From a bacterium (GTDB taxonomy: Bacteria; Cyanobacteriota; Vampirovibrionia; Gastranaerophilales; Gastranaerophilaceae): a stretch of DNA of 64,000 nt. The stretch covers positions 62,001 through 126,000 of the forward strand of contig JAFRHR010000024.1 in assembly GCA_017433195.1 (NCBI GenBank), in the 5' to 3' direction. This document shows, in pieces, positions 27,548 through 34,986 of this stretch (position 1 is its first letter; each line of letters starts with the position of its first letter). Under the pieces are notes generated by a model. It searched no databases, had not been told where the DNA came from, and was given only the letters and a program-made list of their open reading frames with translations. Made by a program: the position numbers and the translations under genes.

Positions 27548-28255
27548 TTACAACCTGAAATTAGTGGAAAATTTAAAAAACGAAGAAGTATTACCGTTAT
27601 CGTAATAATTTTGTCCGGCACCCAAATCCATTTGTAACATATCTTCATGATGTCTGAATTCAGGTCTGTATCTTAATACAAATTCGTTTTTCTTTTTTTG
27701 TCGGCCCATGTAAACCTGAAAATTATCCAAAACAGATAAATGCCTTGTCAGTTTTATTTCGGGTGAAAGGATAAAACTTCTGCTTAAATCACTTGCGCCA
27801 AAGTTTCCCAGAGAAGTTGCATAGGTTGTTGTAAAAGCGAGGTGTTTTGATTCTACTCTCGTATAAACATTTGCAAGATATTCTAACTGGGCGGAAGTAT
27901 TATCTACATCAGAACCAAAAGTTGTTCCGTATGAGAAGAAATCATTTTTTTCAATTTGTGAAAATAATCTCGGAGCAATTTTTTTATATTCAGGTATATT
28001 TAACTGGCTTGAAAAAACGCTTTTTGTGTTTATTAGTTCGTTTTTGTTTTTTTTAACTGCTTTAATGGCGCGTATTCCGTTTTGATCATTAAGATTTAAA
28101 GTGGGTTTGTCTATTGTGTCATTAAGATAGACAACATTTTGTGTGTTGTCATCGAACACGACATAACCGCTTAATACTGCATCCTCCTCCGAAAAACATG
28201 CATTACTTAAGCCGAAAATGAATAATAAAATTAGTAATATTTTCAGTTTTTTCAT
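27548..28255 (-). CDS. Exported protein, possible outer-membrane beta-structure
   Basis: 235 residues with a signal peptide (KKLKILLILLFIFGLSNACF, cleavage near CFSEE). The mature part begins with a small strand-rich domain (~25-75) followed by alternating strands (TYATSLGNFGASDLSRSFIL, NEFVLRYRPEFRHHED) and ends KFSTNFRL. Amphipathic strands and an aromatic-rich end suggest an outer-membrane barrel fragment, but it is short for one. No known domain recognised. It sits in a minus-strand run upstream of the DivIC-like gene. Confidence 0.6.
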   Translation of the reverse strand: MKKLKILLILLFIFGLSNACFSEEDAVLSGYVVFDDNTQNVVYLNDTIDKPTLNLNDQNGIRAIKAVKKNKNELINTKSVFSSQLNIPEYKKIAPRLFSQIEKNDFFSYGTTFGSDVDNTSAQLEYLANVYTRVESKHLAFTTTYATSLGNFGASDLSRSFILSPEIKLTRHLSVLDNFQVYMGRQKKKNEFVLRYRPEFRHHEDMLQMDLGAGQNYYDNGNTSSFFKFSTNFRL

Positions 28256-28296
28256 CTTAATTATATTTTATTATTTAGCAAATTAAATATCCATAC

Positions 28297-29760
28297 TTAA
28301 ATCATTGGAATTTTATTTGCATAATCGTGTTGTTTTTCAAACTGATGTGCAACATTCAGAAGTCTTGCTTCCTGAAGCTGAGGTGCAAGTATCTGAAGTC
28401 CGACAGGCATGTTATCGCTGTCATAACCTGCAGGAATGCTTATTCCTGGGATTCCTGCAAGATTTGCTGTAATTGTTCCGATATCTGTCAGGTACATTTC
28501 AAGCGGATCTTCAGTTTTTGAACCGATATCAAATGCCGTATTCGGACAGGTTGGAGAAATAAGTACATCAACTTCTTTGAATGCTTCTAAGAAATCGTTG
28601 TAAACTAATTTTCTCATCTGCTGGGCTTTTTTATAATAAGCATCGTAATAACCTGAACTCAATGCATAAGTTCCGAGCATTATTCTTCTTTTAACTTCAG
28701 GACCGAAACCTTCTGCTCTTGATTTGCAGTACAATTCCATTAAGTTTTTCGGATTTTGTGAACGATGTCCGTATCTTACACCGTCAAATCTTGCTAAATT
28801 TGAACTGCATTCTGCTGTTGCAAGAATATAATAAACTCCGATAGAGTATTTTAAATTCTTTAATGAAATCATTTTTATTTCAGCCCCAAGGGACTTATAT
28901 GTTTCAATAGCGTTATTAACTGCTTTTAATACGTCAGGAGAAATTCCTTCATCGTATAATTCTTTGATTACACCGATTTTTAAGCCTTTTATGTCGTTGT
29001 TTAAACTTTCTGTATATTTTTCAACAGGTAAGTTTAAAGAAGTTGAATCGTGGTAATCATAACCTGAGATTACTTCCAGAAGTGCGGCTGCATCTTCAAC
29101 AGTTCTTGCAAAAGGGCCAATCTGGTCTAATGAGGAAGCGAATGCTATTAAACCGTATCTTGAAACACGACCGTAGGTTGGTTTCATCCCGACAATACCG
29201 CAGAAACTTGCAGGAAGTCTTATACTTCCGCCGGTATCAGAACCGAGTGAAAGTGCAGTCTGTCCTGATGCAACTGCAGCTGCAGAACCACCGGAAGAGC
29301 CTCCGGGAACTTTGTTTAAATTCCATGGGTTATGAACTTTTTTGAATGCCGAATTTTCATTTGAAGAACCCATTGCAAATTCGTCTAAGTTTGCTTTTCC
29401 TACTATCGGTATAAGGTTATTCAAAAGTTTTTCGGTAACCGTTGCATTGTAAGGAGAAACAAAGTTTTCAAGGATTTTACTTGAAGCCGTTGTTTTTGAG
29501 CCTGTAAGGTTCATATTGTCTTTCAATGCCAAAGGTACACCTGCAAGTAACGGCAATGTTTCCCCTTTTGCAAGTTTTTCGTCAGCTTTTTTTGCGGTTT
29601 CCATTGCTGTTTCTTCAGTCAGAGAATTAAAAGCTCCTATTTTTTCATCGGTTTCTTTAATTCTTTTTATCGAAGCGGCAGTTAATTCTTCCGCGGTTAT
29701 TTCTTTATTTAAAATTGCCTTGCTTTGTTCAACGGCACTCTTTGTTAAAATACTTTCCAT
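28297..29760 (-). CDS. gatA: Glutamyl-tRNA(Gln) amidotransferase subunit A
   Basis: 487 residues of the amidase-signature family. The Ser-cisSer-Lys triad is visible as Lys80 (LALKDNM), Ser155 (PGGSSGGSAAAVA) and Ser179 (SLGSDTGGSIRLPAS), and the C-terminal part keeps PVGLQILAP. GatA releases ammonia from glutamine, which GatB uses to convert Glu-tRNA(Gln) to Gln-tRNA(Gln). gatB and gatC are not adjacent. AAGGAGAG precedes the ATG. It lies 52 bp downstream of holB on the same strand. Confidence 0.95.
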   Translation of the reverse strand: MESILTKSAVEQSKAILNKEITAEELTAASIKRIKETDEKIGAFNSLTEETAMETAKKADEKLAKGETLPLLAGVPLALKDNMNLTGSKTTASSKILENFVSPYNATVTEKLLNNLIPIVGKANLDEFAMGSSNENSAFKKVHNPWNLNKVPGGSSGGSAAAVASGQTALSLGSDTGGSIRLPASFCGIVGMKPTYGRVSRYGLIAFASSLDQIGPFARTVEDAAALLEVISGYDYHDSTSLNLPVEKYTESLNNDIKGLKIGVIKELYDEGISPDVLKAVNNAIETYKSLGAEIKMISLKNLKYSIGVYYILATAECSSNLARFDGVRYGHRSQNPKNLMELYCKSRAEGFGPEVKRRIMLGTYALSSGYYDAYYKKAQQMRKLVYNDFLEAFKEVDVLISPTCPNTAFDIGSKTEDPLEMYLTDIGTITANLAGIPGISIPAGYDSDNMPVGLQILAPQLQEARLLNVAHQFEKQHDYANKIPMI

Positions 29761-29812
29761 GCTCTCTCCTTATCAATAAATAAATTATAACACAAGGAAA
29801 AAGACAAAGTAT

Positions 29813-30649
29813 TTATTTTATTAATTTAAGACAAATGTTTTCATAAATGCCTGCGGAATTTATTCCTAATCTCAGCTGATTTTTTGCATCTTCCGTAACT
29901 TCAAGGTCTTTTATGTATGTTCTGTCGTTCGGGTTTGATTTCAGGCAAAACAAAATGTAATTTTGTATGGAGTTTATGATTTCCAAATCCGAGTGTTTTT
30001 GGGATAAATTTTGTAGTTGTTCGGCAGTATCAAAGGCATCTGCTCTTAAAATGTTTCGGTAATTAGTGAAAACTCCGTCAATAATACTGAAATTATAATC
30101 ATAATCGCTTTTTGACGGAACAAAAAATGCCTGAGATCTTGATAATATGGTTTGCAAAACATCTTCTTTGTTTTCGGTTATAAAAATAAAAGTAACGTTT
30201 TTGCCTTCCTCTGTAATTTTCAGCAGTGCGTTTGAGGCTTCTTCCTGAAAATTCAGCCTGTTAACGGGAGCAATATTCCCGTCATTATCTCTGTCACAAA
30301 GTATAAATACTCTGTGAAATTCAGAGGTTGTTGAAAGATTTGATTTTATAAGGTTTGCCTGTTTGACTGAAATTACAGTCTTTGATTCATCATCAGCAGG
30401 TTTGTTATCTTTTCTGGATATTGTTAAAATCGCAGGATGAGTACCCTCTTTTATCCATTTGCAGTTCAGACATTCACAGTTTTCGCTGCCGTCAGTTTTA
30501 CAGTTGAGTCTGCGTGCTATTTCAAGTGCGATTTCATACTGTGCATTAAAATCTTTCCCGAAAAATAAAATGCTGTTCGGAACAGTGCCTTTTTTTATTG
30601 CTGAATTAAAGTAATCATATAAAAAAGGAAAATCATTTGAGAAGTGCAT
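29813..30649 (-). CDS. holB: DNA polymerase III delta-prime subunit
   Basis: 278 residues of the clamp-loader delta-prime family. It has a zinc-binding cluster (CKTDGSENCECLNC, ~50-63), the sensor-1-like helix NFQEEASNALLKITEE and FIFITENKEDVLQTILSRSQ (the SRC region). The nucleotide loop is degenerate (FFGKDFNAQYE), as expected for delta-prime, which does not hydrolyse ATP. With HolA and DnaX it opens the sliding clamp. The start overlaps holA by 17 bp, so the two loader subunits are made together. Confidence 0.85.
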   Translation of the reverse strand: MHFSNDFPFLYDYFNSAIKKGTVPNSILFFGKDFNAQYEIALEIARRLNCKTDGSENCECLNCKWIKEGTHPAILTISRKDNKPADDESKTVISVKQANLIKSNLSTTSEFHRVFILCDRDNDGNIAPVNRLNFQEEASNALLKITEEGKNVTFIFITENKEDVLQTILSRSQAFFVPSKSDYDYNFSIIDGVFTNYRNILRADAFDTAEQLQNLSQKHSDLEIINSIQNYILFCLKSNPNDRTYIKDLEVTEDAKNQLRLGINSAGIYENICLKLIK

Positions 30650-31589
30650 ATTCTATTTCCTCCTCAATGTTTAGTGATTTTGCATTCTTAATTTTATATT
30701 CAGCGTCAAAAAGATTTTGTTTTAAATTTACCAAATCTTTCATCGGAACTTTTTGAAGTTTTTGCATAGCAAGTTTTACAACGTATTCGTTTTGTTTTGT
30801 GATTTTGGATATTTCTAAAGGTGATAACGTTTTTGATTTTAATTTTGTGATAATCCATTTTCGAATCATTGTCTGTAATGCAGATAAAATCTCCAAAGGA
30901 TATTTTTTTGTAATAAGGTTTCTGTATTCGGTTACGGCTTTTCCTCTGTCACCTTTTAGTAAATACTCTGTTAAATTAAATAAATCTTCATTTGTAAAAC
31001 AATTATCTTTAATATCGTTCAAAGTGATTTCTGTTCGGGGATGTATTGTAATTGCAAGTTTATTTAGTTCTTCATTATAATCTCGAAGGTTATTTCCCAG
31101 TTGTTCGATAAGAACTTCACAGGCATCCTGTTTTATAGAGACATTTTTATCTGCCGCCATTTTTTTTATTATTGCGGAAAGTTCTTTTACTTTATAGGTT
31201 CTTATAGCCTGAAATTCGCAGGAATTGTAGTTTTTGAAAAGCTGAAAAATATCGCTTTTTGTCTTTAATTTTTTCTCTCCGTCTCTTGGTAAAATTGCGG
31301 TTAAAATTATATCTACACTGCTGTCGTTACTGTCTAATGCTGATTTTATTTCTTCAATTTGTGATTTTTCAAAGTCTTTTGACAGATAATCAAGACAATC
31401 TATTACAATCAGCATATTTCCGAACATCATCGGAATTGTTCTCAAAACGGAAATAAAGTCGGAAAAATTCAAGTTATCATATTTTCTGAAATTCATATCA
31501 GAAAATTCTTTATCCAGTTTGCTTCTGAATTTTAAAATTTCCTGCTCTATCAGATAATCTTCATCCCCATAATAAAAATAAATGCTCAT
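30633..31589 (-). CDS. holA: DNA polymerase III delta subunit
   Basis: About 318 residues of the HolA family, the clamp-opening subunit. The opening IYFYYGDEDYLIEQEI, NMLIVIDCLDYLSK, and the C-terminal lid domain (GDRGKAVTEYRNLITKKYPL, ~210-230) are characteristic. ATG at 31589 is used because the protein alignment begins there; an upstream in-frame TTG would fall inside the -10 region. No ribosome binding site is visible and TATAAT sits six bases before the ATG, which suggests a leaderless mRNA. Confidence 0.85.
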   Translation of the reverse strand: MSIYFYYGDEDYLIEQEILKFRSKLDKEFSDMNFRKYDNLNFSDFISVLRTIPMMFGNMLIVIDCLDYLSKDFEKSQIEEIKSALDSNDSSVDIILTAILPRDGEKKLKTKSDIFQLFKNYNSCEFQAIRTYKVKELSAIIKKMAADKNVSIKQDACEVLIEQLGNNLRDYNEELNKLAITIHPRTEITLNDIKDNCFTNEDLFNLTEYLLKGDRGKAVTEYRNLITKKYPLEILSALQTMIRKWIITKLKSKTLSPLEISKITKQNEYVVKLAMQKLQKVPMKDLVNLKQNLFDAEYKIKNAKSLNIEEEIEYALLK

Positions 31590-31595
31590 AAAATA

Positions 31596-31601
31596 ATTAT
31601 A
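31596..31601 (-). promoter_or_regulatory. -10 box placed for a leaderless holA transcript
   Basis: On the minus strand TATAAT is followed by six bases (TATTTT) and ATG. The -35 region is weak (TTAATT at 18-bp spacing). Confidence 0.5.
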
Positions 31602-31645
31602 CAATAAAAGAGTCTTTAAAATTAAAAGGCGTTTCTTATTTTATC

Positions 31646-31891
31646 TTAATCTTCGTGGTAACTTTTTATATTTTCAAGTTTTTCAAGAACGACAGATAAC
31701 GTATTTATACAGTTATTTCTTTCTTCGCTTAGTTTAAATCTGTAATCTTTGCAGTCGTTATAATAAACGGAATTAAATTCCAAATTGTTGCAGCCGTCTT
31801 TCAGTATATTAATCAGGCTTTCGATAATGTATAAATTCTGCCAAAAAATTTCGTTTTTTTCTTTTACGGCAATCTTTTCACTCCTCGTCAT
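31646..31891 (-). CDS. Short helical protein of unknown function
   Basis: 81 residues, charged and helical, with two Cys pairs separated widely (KDGCNN and NDCKDYR). No family recognised. A GGAG site eight bases before ATG supports translation. Another start (GTG four codons in, preceded by CGAGGA) is possible. It precedes holA on the same strand, 56 bp away. Confidence 0.5.
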   Translation of the reverse strand: MTRSEKIAVKEKNEIFWQNLYIIESLINILKDGCNNLEFNSVYYNDCKDYRFKLSEERNNCINTLSVVLEKLENIKSYHED

Positions 31892-32184
31892 AATAAAACT
31901 CCAAAAAACTAATCTTTAACAATTCCCAAGTATAAGTATAAATTTAAAATGAGAATTATTTTTAATGCTTTTTCGGTTTTAAAAAAATTGATATTTACAA
32001 AAGTTAACATTTATAATCAAAGGTAGCAAAAAATAAAATTTACATGTTTATAAAGAAGTGAAGATATTAATTGTACAAAATACATTTATTAAAACTGAAT
32101 AATCATCATGCCAAGAGCATGTTTTTCATATAACCAACCGCCGAGCAAAGATGCTCGGCATAATTTTTGGTTATATTTTAGGGC
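31892..32184. other. Non-coding gap with two hairpins
   Basis: This 293-bp stretch holds no credible reading frame. The left part is AT-rich. The right part (32107-32176) carries hairpin CATGC-CAAGA-GCATG followed by TTTTT, and hairpin GCCGAGCAAAGATGCTCGGC, itself nested in an outer stem ATATAACCAA/TTGGTTATAT. The arms are tight and the nested pairing is perfect. It could be a small RNA with its terminator on the plus strand, or an elaborate 3' end for the minus-strand DUF378 gene. Confidence 0.5.
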
Positions 32185-32376
32185 TTAGGGTTCTTTAAAA
32201 AATGTCAGCAGTGAAATGATAGCAGATACACCTACAAGTGTATAAACGACTCTTGATATAAGACTCATTTCCCCAAATACTGCAGCAACCAAATCAAAGC
32301 CGAACAACCCGATAAGCCCCCAGTTCAGGGCTCCTATAATAACTAAGGCGTAACTTGTTATTCTTATTGCATTCAT
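32185..32376 (-). CDS. DUF378 small membrane protein
   Basis: 63 residues with two membrane spans (~8-28 and ~40-58) and the DUF378 core ALNWGLIGLFGFDLVAAVFG. These short proteins are widespread in bacteria and their function is unknown. AAAGGAGG precedes the ATG. Confidence 0.85.
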   Translation of the reverse strand: MNAIRITSYALVIIGALNWGLIGLFGFDLVAAVFGEMSLISRVVYTLVGVSAIISLLTFFKEP

Positions 32377-32459
32377 ATCAAACCTCCTTTTAATTAAATT
32401 TTAAAAGAGGCATTGTGTTTTTTTATCGGAAACACAGGCTAATCAGTATTTCTTATTTT

Positions 32460-32915
32460 TTATTCTTCTTCAACAGCTGCTTCAGTTAATTTAACTTCAG
32501 GATCTTTTACGTCAACACCCATATCTTTGAGTGCTGCTCTTGCTTTTGGGGCTAAAGCTGTATCTCCGAAGTTTTCCAAAACTGTCTGAAAACAGTCAAT
32601 TGCTTCAGACTGCATATCTCTTATTTTGTATAACATGCCTGCTTTATAGTAAAGAGGAGCCATTACGGCATCAGGGGTAGCAAGCATTTGATTATCAAGT
32701 TTTATTTTAATTCCTATTAAGTTTTCGTTATCCTGCGGTGAGAGTAACGCTCTGCCGTAAACTTTTTTCGTCAAATTATCAACGGTATCTGACATTTTTT
32801 GTATTTCTTCCGTTGAAACTTTGCTCTTTCCGCCTTTTTTTGCAGCTTGTGCTTTAATGCCAAATGCTGATGAAATAAATACTCCTATAAGTACTAATAT
32901 TAATAACTTTTTCAT
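32460..32915 (-). CDS. Exported TPR-like protein
   Basis: 151 residues with a signal peptide (KKLLILVLIGVFISSAFGI, cleavage near IKAQA). A helical region follows with a TPR-like unit at ~90-125 (PLYYKAGMLYKIRDMQSEAI) and an acidic tail (KLTEAAVEEE). It resembles periplasmic lipoprotein-type assembly factors (YbgF/BamD-like) in style, but it is too short to assign. An AGAGGA site lies before ATG. Confidence 0.6.
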   Translation of the reverse strand: MKKLLILVLIGVFISSAFGIKAQAAKKGGKSKVSTEEIQKMSDTVDNLTKKVYGRALLSPQDNENLIGIKIKLDNQMLATPDAVMAPLYYKAGMLYKIRDMQSEAIDCFQTVLENFGDTALAPKARAALKDMGVDVKDPEVKLTEAAVEEE

Positions 32916-32955
32916 TATACGAAATCCTCTTCCCCGAATTTAATATATCAAATAA

Positions 32956-32985
32956 TTGATTTTTTACATCAATCAAATGTATGAT
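32956..32985 (+). promoter_or_regulatory. Promoter for a leaderless nagZ transcript
   Basis: TTGATT (32956-32961), an 18-bp spacer, and TATGAT (32980-32985) form a promoter. Six bases (TATTTT) separate the -10 box from ATG at 32992. No ribosome binding site is present. Confidence 0.6.
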
Positions 32986-32991
32986 TATTTT

Positions 32992-33945
32992 ATGGAAAAG
33001 TATTTGTATCAAATGTTTATATTGGGAACGGGAAACCTTGATTTAGCTTTAAATAAAGGGCTTGGAGGGGTTATATTTTTTCAGAAAGATATTGATACAA
33101 AAGAGCAGTTTGCTGAATTAATAAAAAGTTTAAATAAAAAGGCTTTAATACCTCCTTTTATGTCAATTGATCAGGAAGGCGGCAGGGTTGAAAGAACCAA
33201 AAACATACATCCGCCTTATTTATCCGCAAAATTTGCCTATGAAAAAGGTGAGGAATTTTTAAAGGAACAGACTCAAAAAATTTCTGACGAACTAAAATCA
33301 TACGGGATAAATCTTAATTTTGCGCCCTGTGTCGATGTAAACACAAACCCAAACAATCCGATAATCGGTGAAAGGGCATTTTCGGACAAGACAGAAGATG
33401 TAATAAAAGGGGTAAAAATAGTATCTGATGTTTACAGAAAAAACGGGATTGTTCCGTGTCTTAAACATTTCCCCGGACATGGTGATACTGATAAAGACAG
33501 TCACGTTGAAATGCCTGTATATAATTTTTCACTGAGTGAGGCAGAGAAAACCCATATAAAACCTTTTGCGGAAAATATAAATGATGCGGAAATGGTTATG
33601 GTTGCACACATGTATTGTCCTTGTTTTGACAGGAATAAAATTATCCCCGCATCAATAAGCAAAAATGTAATAAATTACTTAAGAAAAAATCTGAATTATG
33701 ATGGCATAGTTATAACCGATGACATGGTTATGGGCGGGATTTCGGGCATATCACCTTTGGAAGCGTGTATTGTGGGAATTGATGCCGGAGTTAATATGTT
33801 TATCTTCAGAAACTCTGACGATAATACGCTTTCAATGATAGAAGACTTATTAAAGATTGTAGAAAGAAGTGAATTTTTAAAATCTCAGGTTATGAAATCT
33901 TATGAGATAATCACCGGAATTAAAAAGAAATACGGAATTTTGTAA
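32992..33945 (+). CDS. nagZ: Beta-N-acetylhexosaminidase (GH3, NagZ)
   Basis: About 317 residues of the bacterial GH3 N-acetylglucosaminidase family used in peptidoglycan recycling. The family signature KHFPGHGDTDKDSHVEMP holds the catalytic Asp-His dyad, and ITDDMVMGGI holds the nucleophile Asp. SIDQEGGRVERTK is the substrate-binding loop. No signal peptide, consistent with the cytosolic enzyme that removes GlcNAc from anhydromuropeptides. ATG at 32992 is chosen from the promoter geometry; an in-frame ATG at 32977 is possible but would lie in the -10 region. Confidence 0.9.
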   Translation: MEKYLYQMFILGTGNLDLALNKGLGGVIFFQKDIDTKEQFAELIKSLNKKALIPPFMSIDQEGGRVERTKNIHPPYLSAKFAYEKGEEFLKEQTQKISDELKSYGINLNFAPCVDVNTNPNNPIIGERAFSDKTEDVIKGVKIVSDVYRKNGIVPCLKHFPGHGDTDKDSHVEMPVYNFSLSEAEKTHIKPFAENINDAEMVMVAHMYCPCFDRNKIIPASISKNVINYLRKNLNYDGIVITDDMVMGGISGISPLEACIVGIDAGVNMFIFRNSDDNTLSMIEDLLKIVERSEFLKSQVMKSYEIITGIKKKYGIL

Positions 33946-33970
33946 TACCTCTGTGTTATTTGTGTAGTTC

Positions 33971-33999
33971 GTCAGATGCTGAAACAAGTTCAGCATGAC
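33971..33999. repeat. Short intergenic inverted repeat
   Basis: ATGCTGAA and TTCAGCAT pair around an ACAAG loop, with GTC/GAC at the edges. This sequence type (GTCATGCTGAACTTG on the other strand) is one I know from intergenic repeats in unrelated bacterial genomes. The surrounding 33946-34047 has no gene. Confidence 0.55.
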
Positions 34000-34047
34000 A
34001 AAGAGTATATAGGTTGGCTATACTAAGTCAACAAAACAAACTAATTT

Positions 34048-34101
34048 TGTAAAAATTTTATTTACCCTTAGCAAAAAATATTTTTATGGGTTTTGTATAA
34101 A
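34048..34101 (+). promoter_or_regulatory. Shared upstream element, FKG-protein gene
   Basis: TGTAAAA at 34048 and TATAAA at 34096 (48 bp apart) with GCAAAAAATATTTTTATG between them. The same layout precedes the phosphofructokinase gene and the array units. Then ATTAGCAGGAGAAA gives the ribosome binding site. Confidence 0.5.
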
Positions 34102-34135
34102 GTACTAAAGTTTTAAATTAGCAGGAGAAATATTT

Positions 34136-34786
34136 ATGTACATTTCCCAAATAGCAAGTATCCGCAATAATATCGGACTAAATAAAAAGAGCAACAGTCC
34201 TCAATTTAAGGGAACGGTTTCCCCTGAGTTCGTTGAATATGTAGATACTCTAAGAGGTGATTGCTTAGATACATATCCGAAGCAGTTCTCTGACAGAATT
34301 AATAACCTGTGCGATAACATAATGAATAAAGCGCAGAGAGTTATGCAAAATTGTTTTCCTCCGGAATCAGTTTTATCGGTTGATACTAATACAGATGAAA
34401 GCTATGATACGATTACATATTCAAATAAAGTTATAAAAAAATACATCCCCGGAGATCTTATATTGGGTGAGCTACATAAGAAACACAAAGATACTCCCAT
34501 AGAAAGACTAAAGCGTTTGCACCAAATTGTATTTGATAAAGATCGTTTTTCGGATGCCTGCAACAAGGATTATGCTAAAGTCGATGCTATGACATACGAG
34601 GGTGCGGATATATTTGATAAAAATTTTGTAAAAGATTTTGTAAATGCTTGTATTCCTATAGTTGAATTTTATCATGACAATTTTAATCTTTATGATTCTG
34701 AAATGACGGATGCTAATCATTACAATGAAAGAACACAAGCCGAATATGCAGAATTGTTGTCGAAAATGAAAGAATTGAGCGATTAA
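34136..34786 (+). CDS. Unknown protein with N-terminal FKG motif
   Basis: 216 residues. The first ~26 are low-complexity and basic (IRNNIGLNKKSN) and end in SPQFKG, a short motif resembling the DTVSFSG of the array proteins and NVSFSG of the adjacent phosphofructokinase. The rest is helical and acidic, with no recognised domain; the C-terminal stretch YNERTQAEYAELLSKMKEL is a coiled coil. No signal peptide is visible. It shares the upstream element with its neighbours. A strong AGCAGGAG ribosome site precedes the ATG. Confidence 0.55.
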   Translation: MYISQIASIRNNIGLNKKSNSPQFKGTVSPEFVEYVDTLRGDCLDTYPKQFSDRINNLCDNIMNKAQRVMQNCFPPESVLSVDTNTDESYDTITYSNKVIKKYIPGDLILGELHKKHKDTPIERLKRLHQIVFDKDRFSDACNKDYAKVDAMTYEGADIFDKNFVKDFVNACIPIVEFYHDNFNLYDSEMTDANHYNERTQAEYAELLSKMKELSD

Positions 34787-34906
34787 GTTAGCAAGTAGTG
34801 GACAAAATGTAATGTACCATCTTCTTTAGTATGTAGGGTATATTTTAGTCTGCAAGCAAAGAGATTTTTTATATTTTTTTATCCCCACTCTTATTTGGTT
34901 AAAATT

Positions 34907-34959
34907 TGTAAACAATTTAAAACGCTTTTGGCAAAAAAAATTTTTAGTGTTTTTAATAC
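34907..34959 (+). promoter_or_regulatory. Shared upstream element, phosphofructokinase gene
   Basis: TGTAAAC at 34907, GGCAAAAAAAATTTTTAGTG, and TAATAC at 34954 (47 bp apart) repeat the element of the preceding gene. TTAGGAGGG is a strong ribosome binding site. Confidence 0.45.
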
Positions 34960-34986
34960 CATTGTTCACGAGATTTAGGAGGGAAT

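Noticed and set aside
28256-28275. Leaderless start for the exported protein gene ending at 27548
   Set aside because: TATAAT is only four bases before ATG, too close for transcription to begin at or before the start codon.
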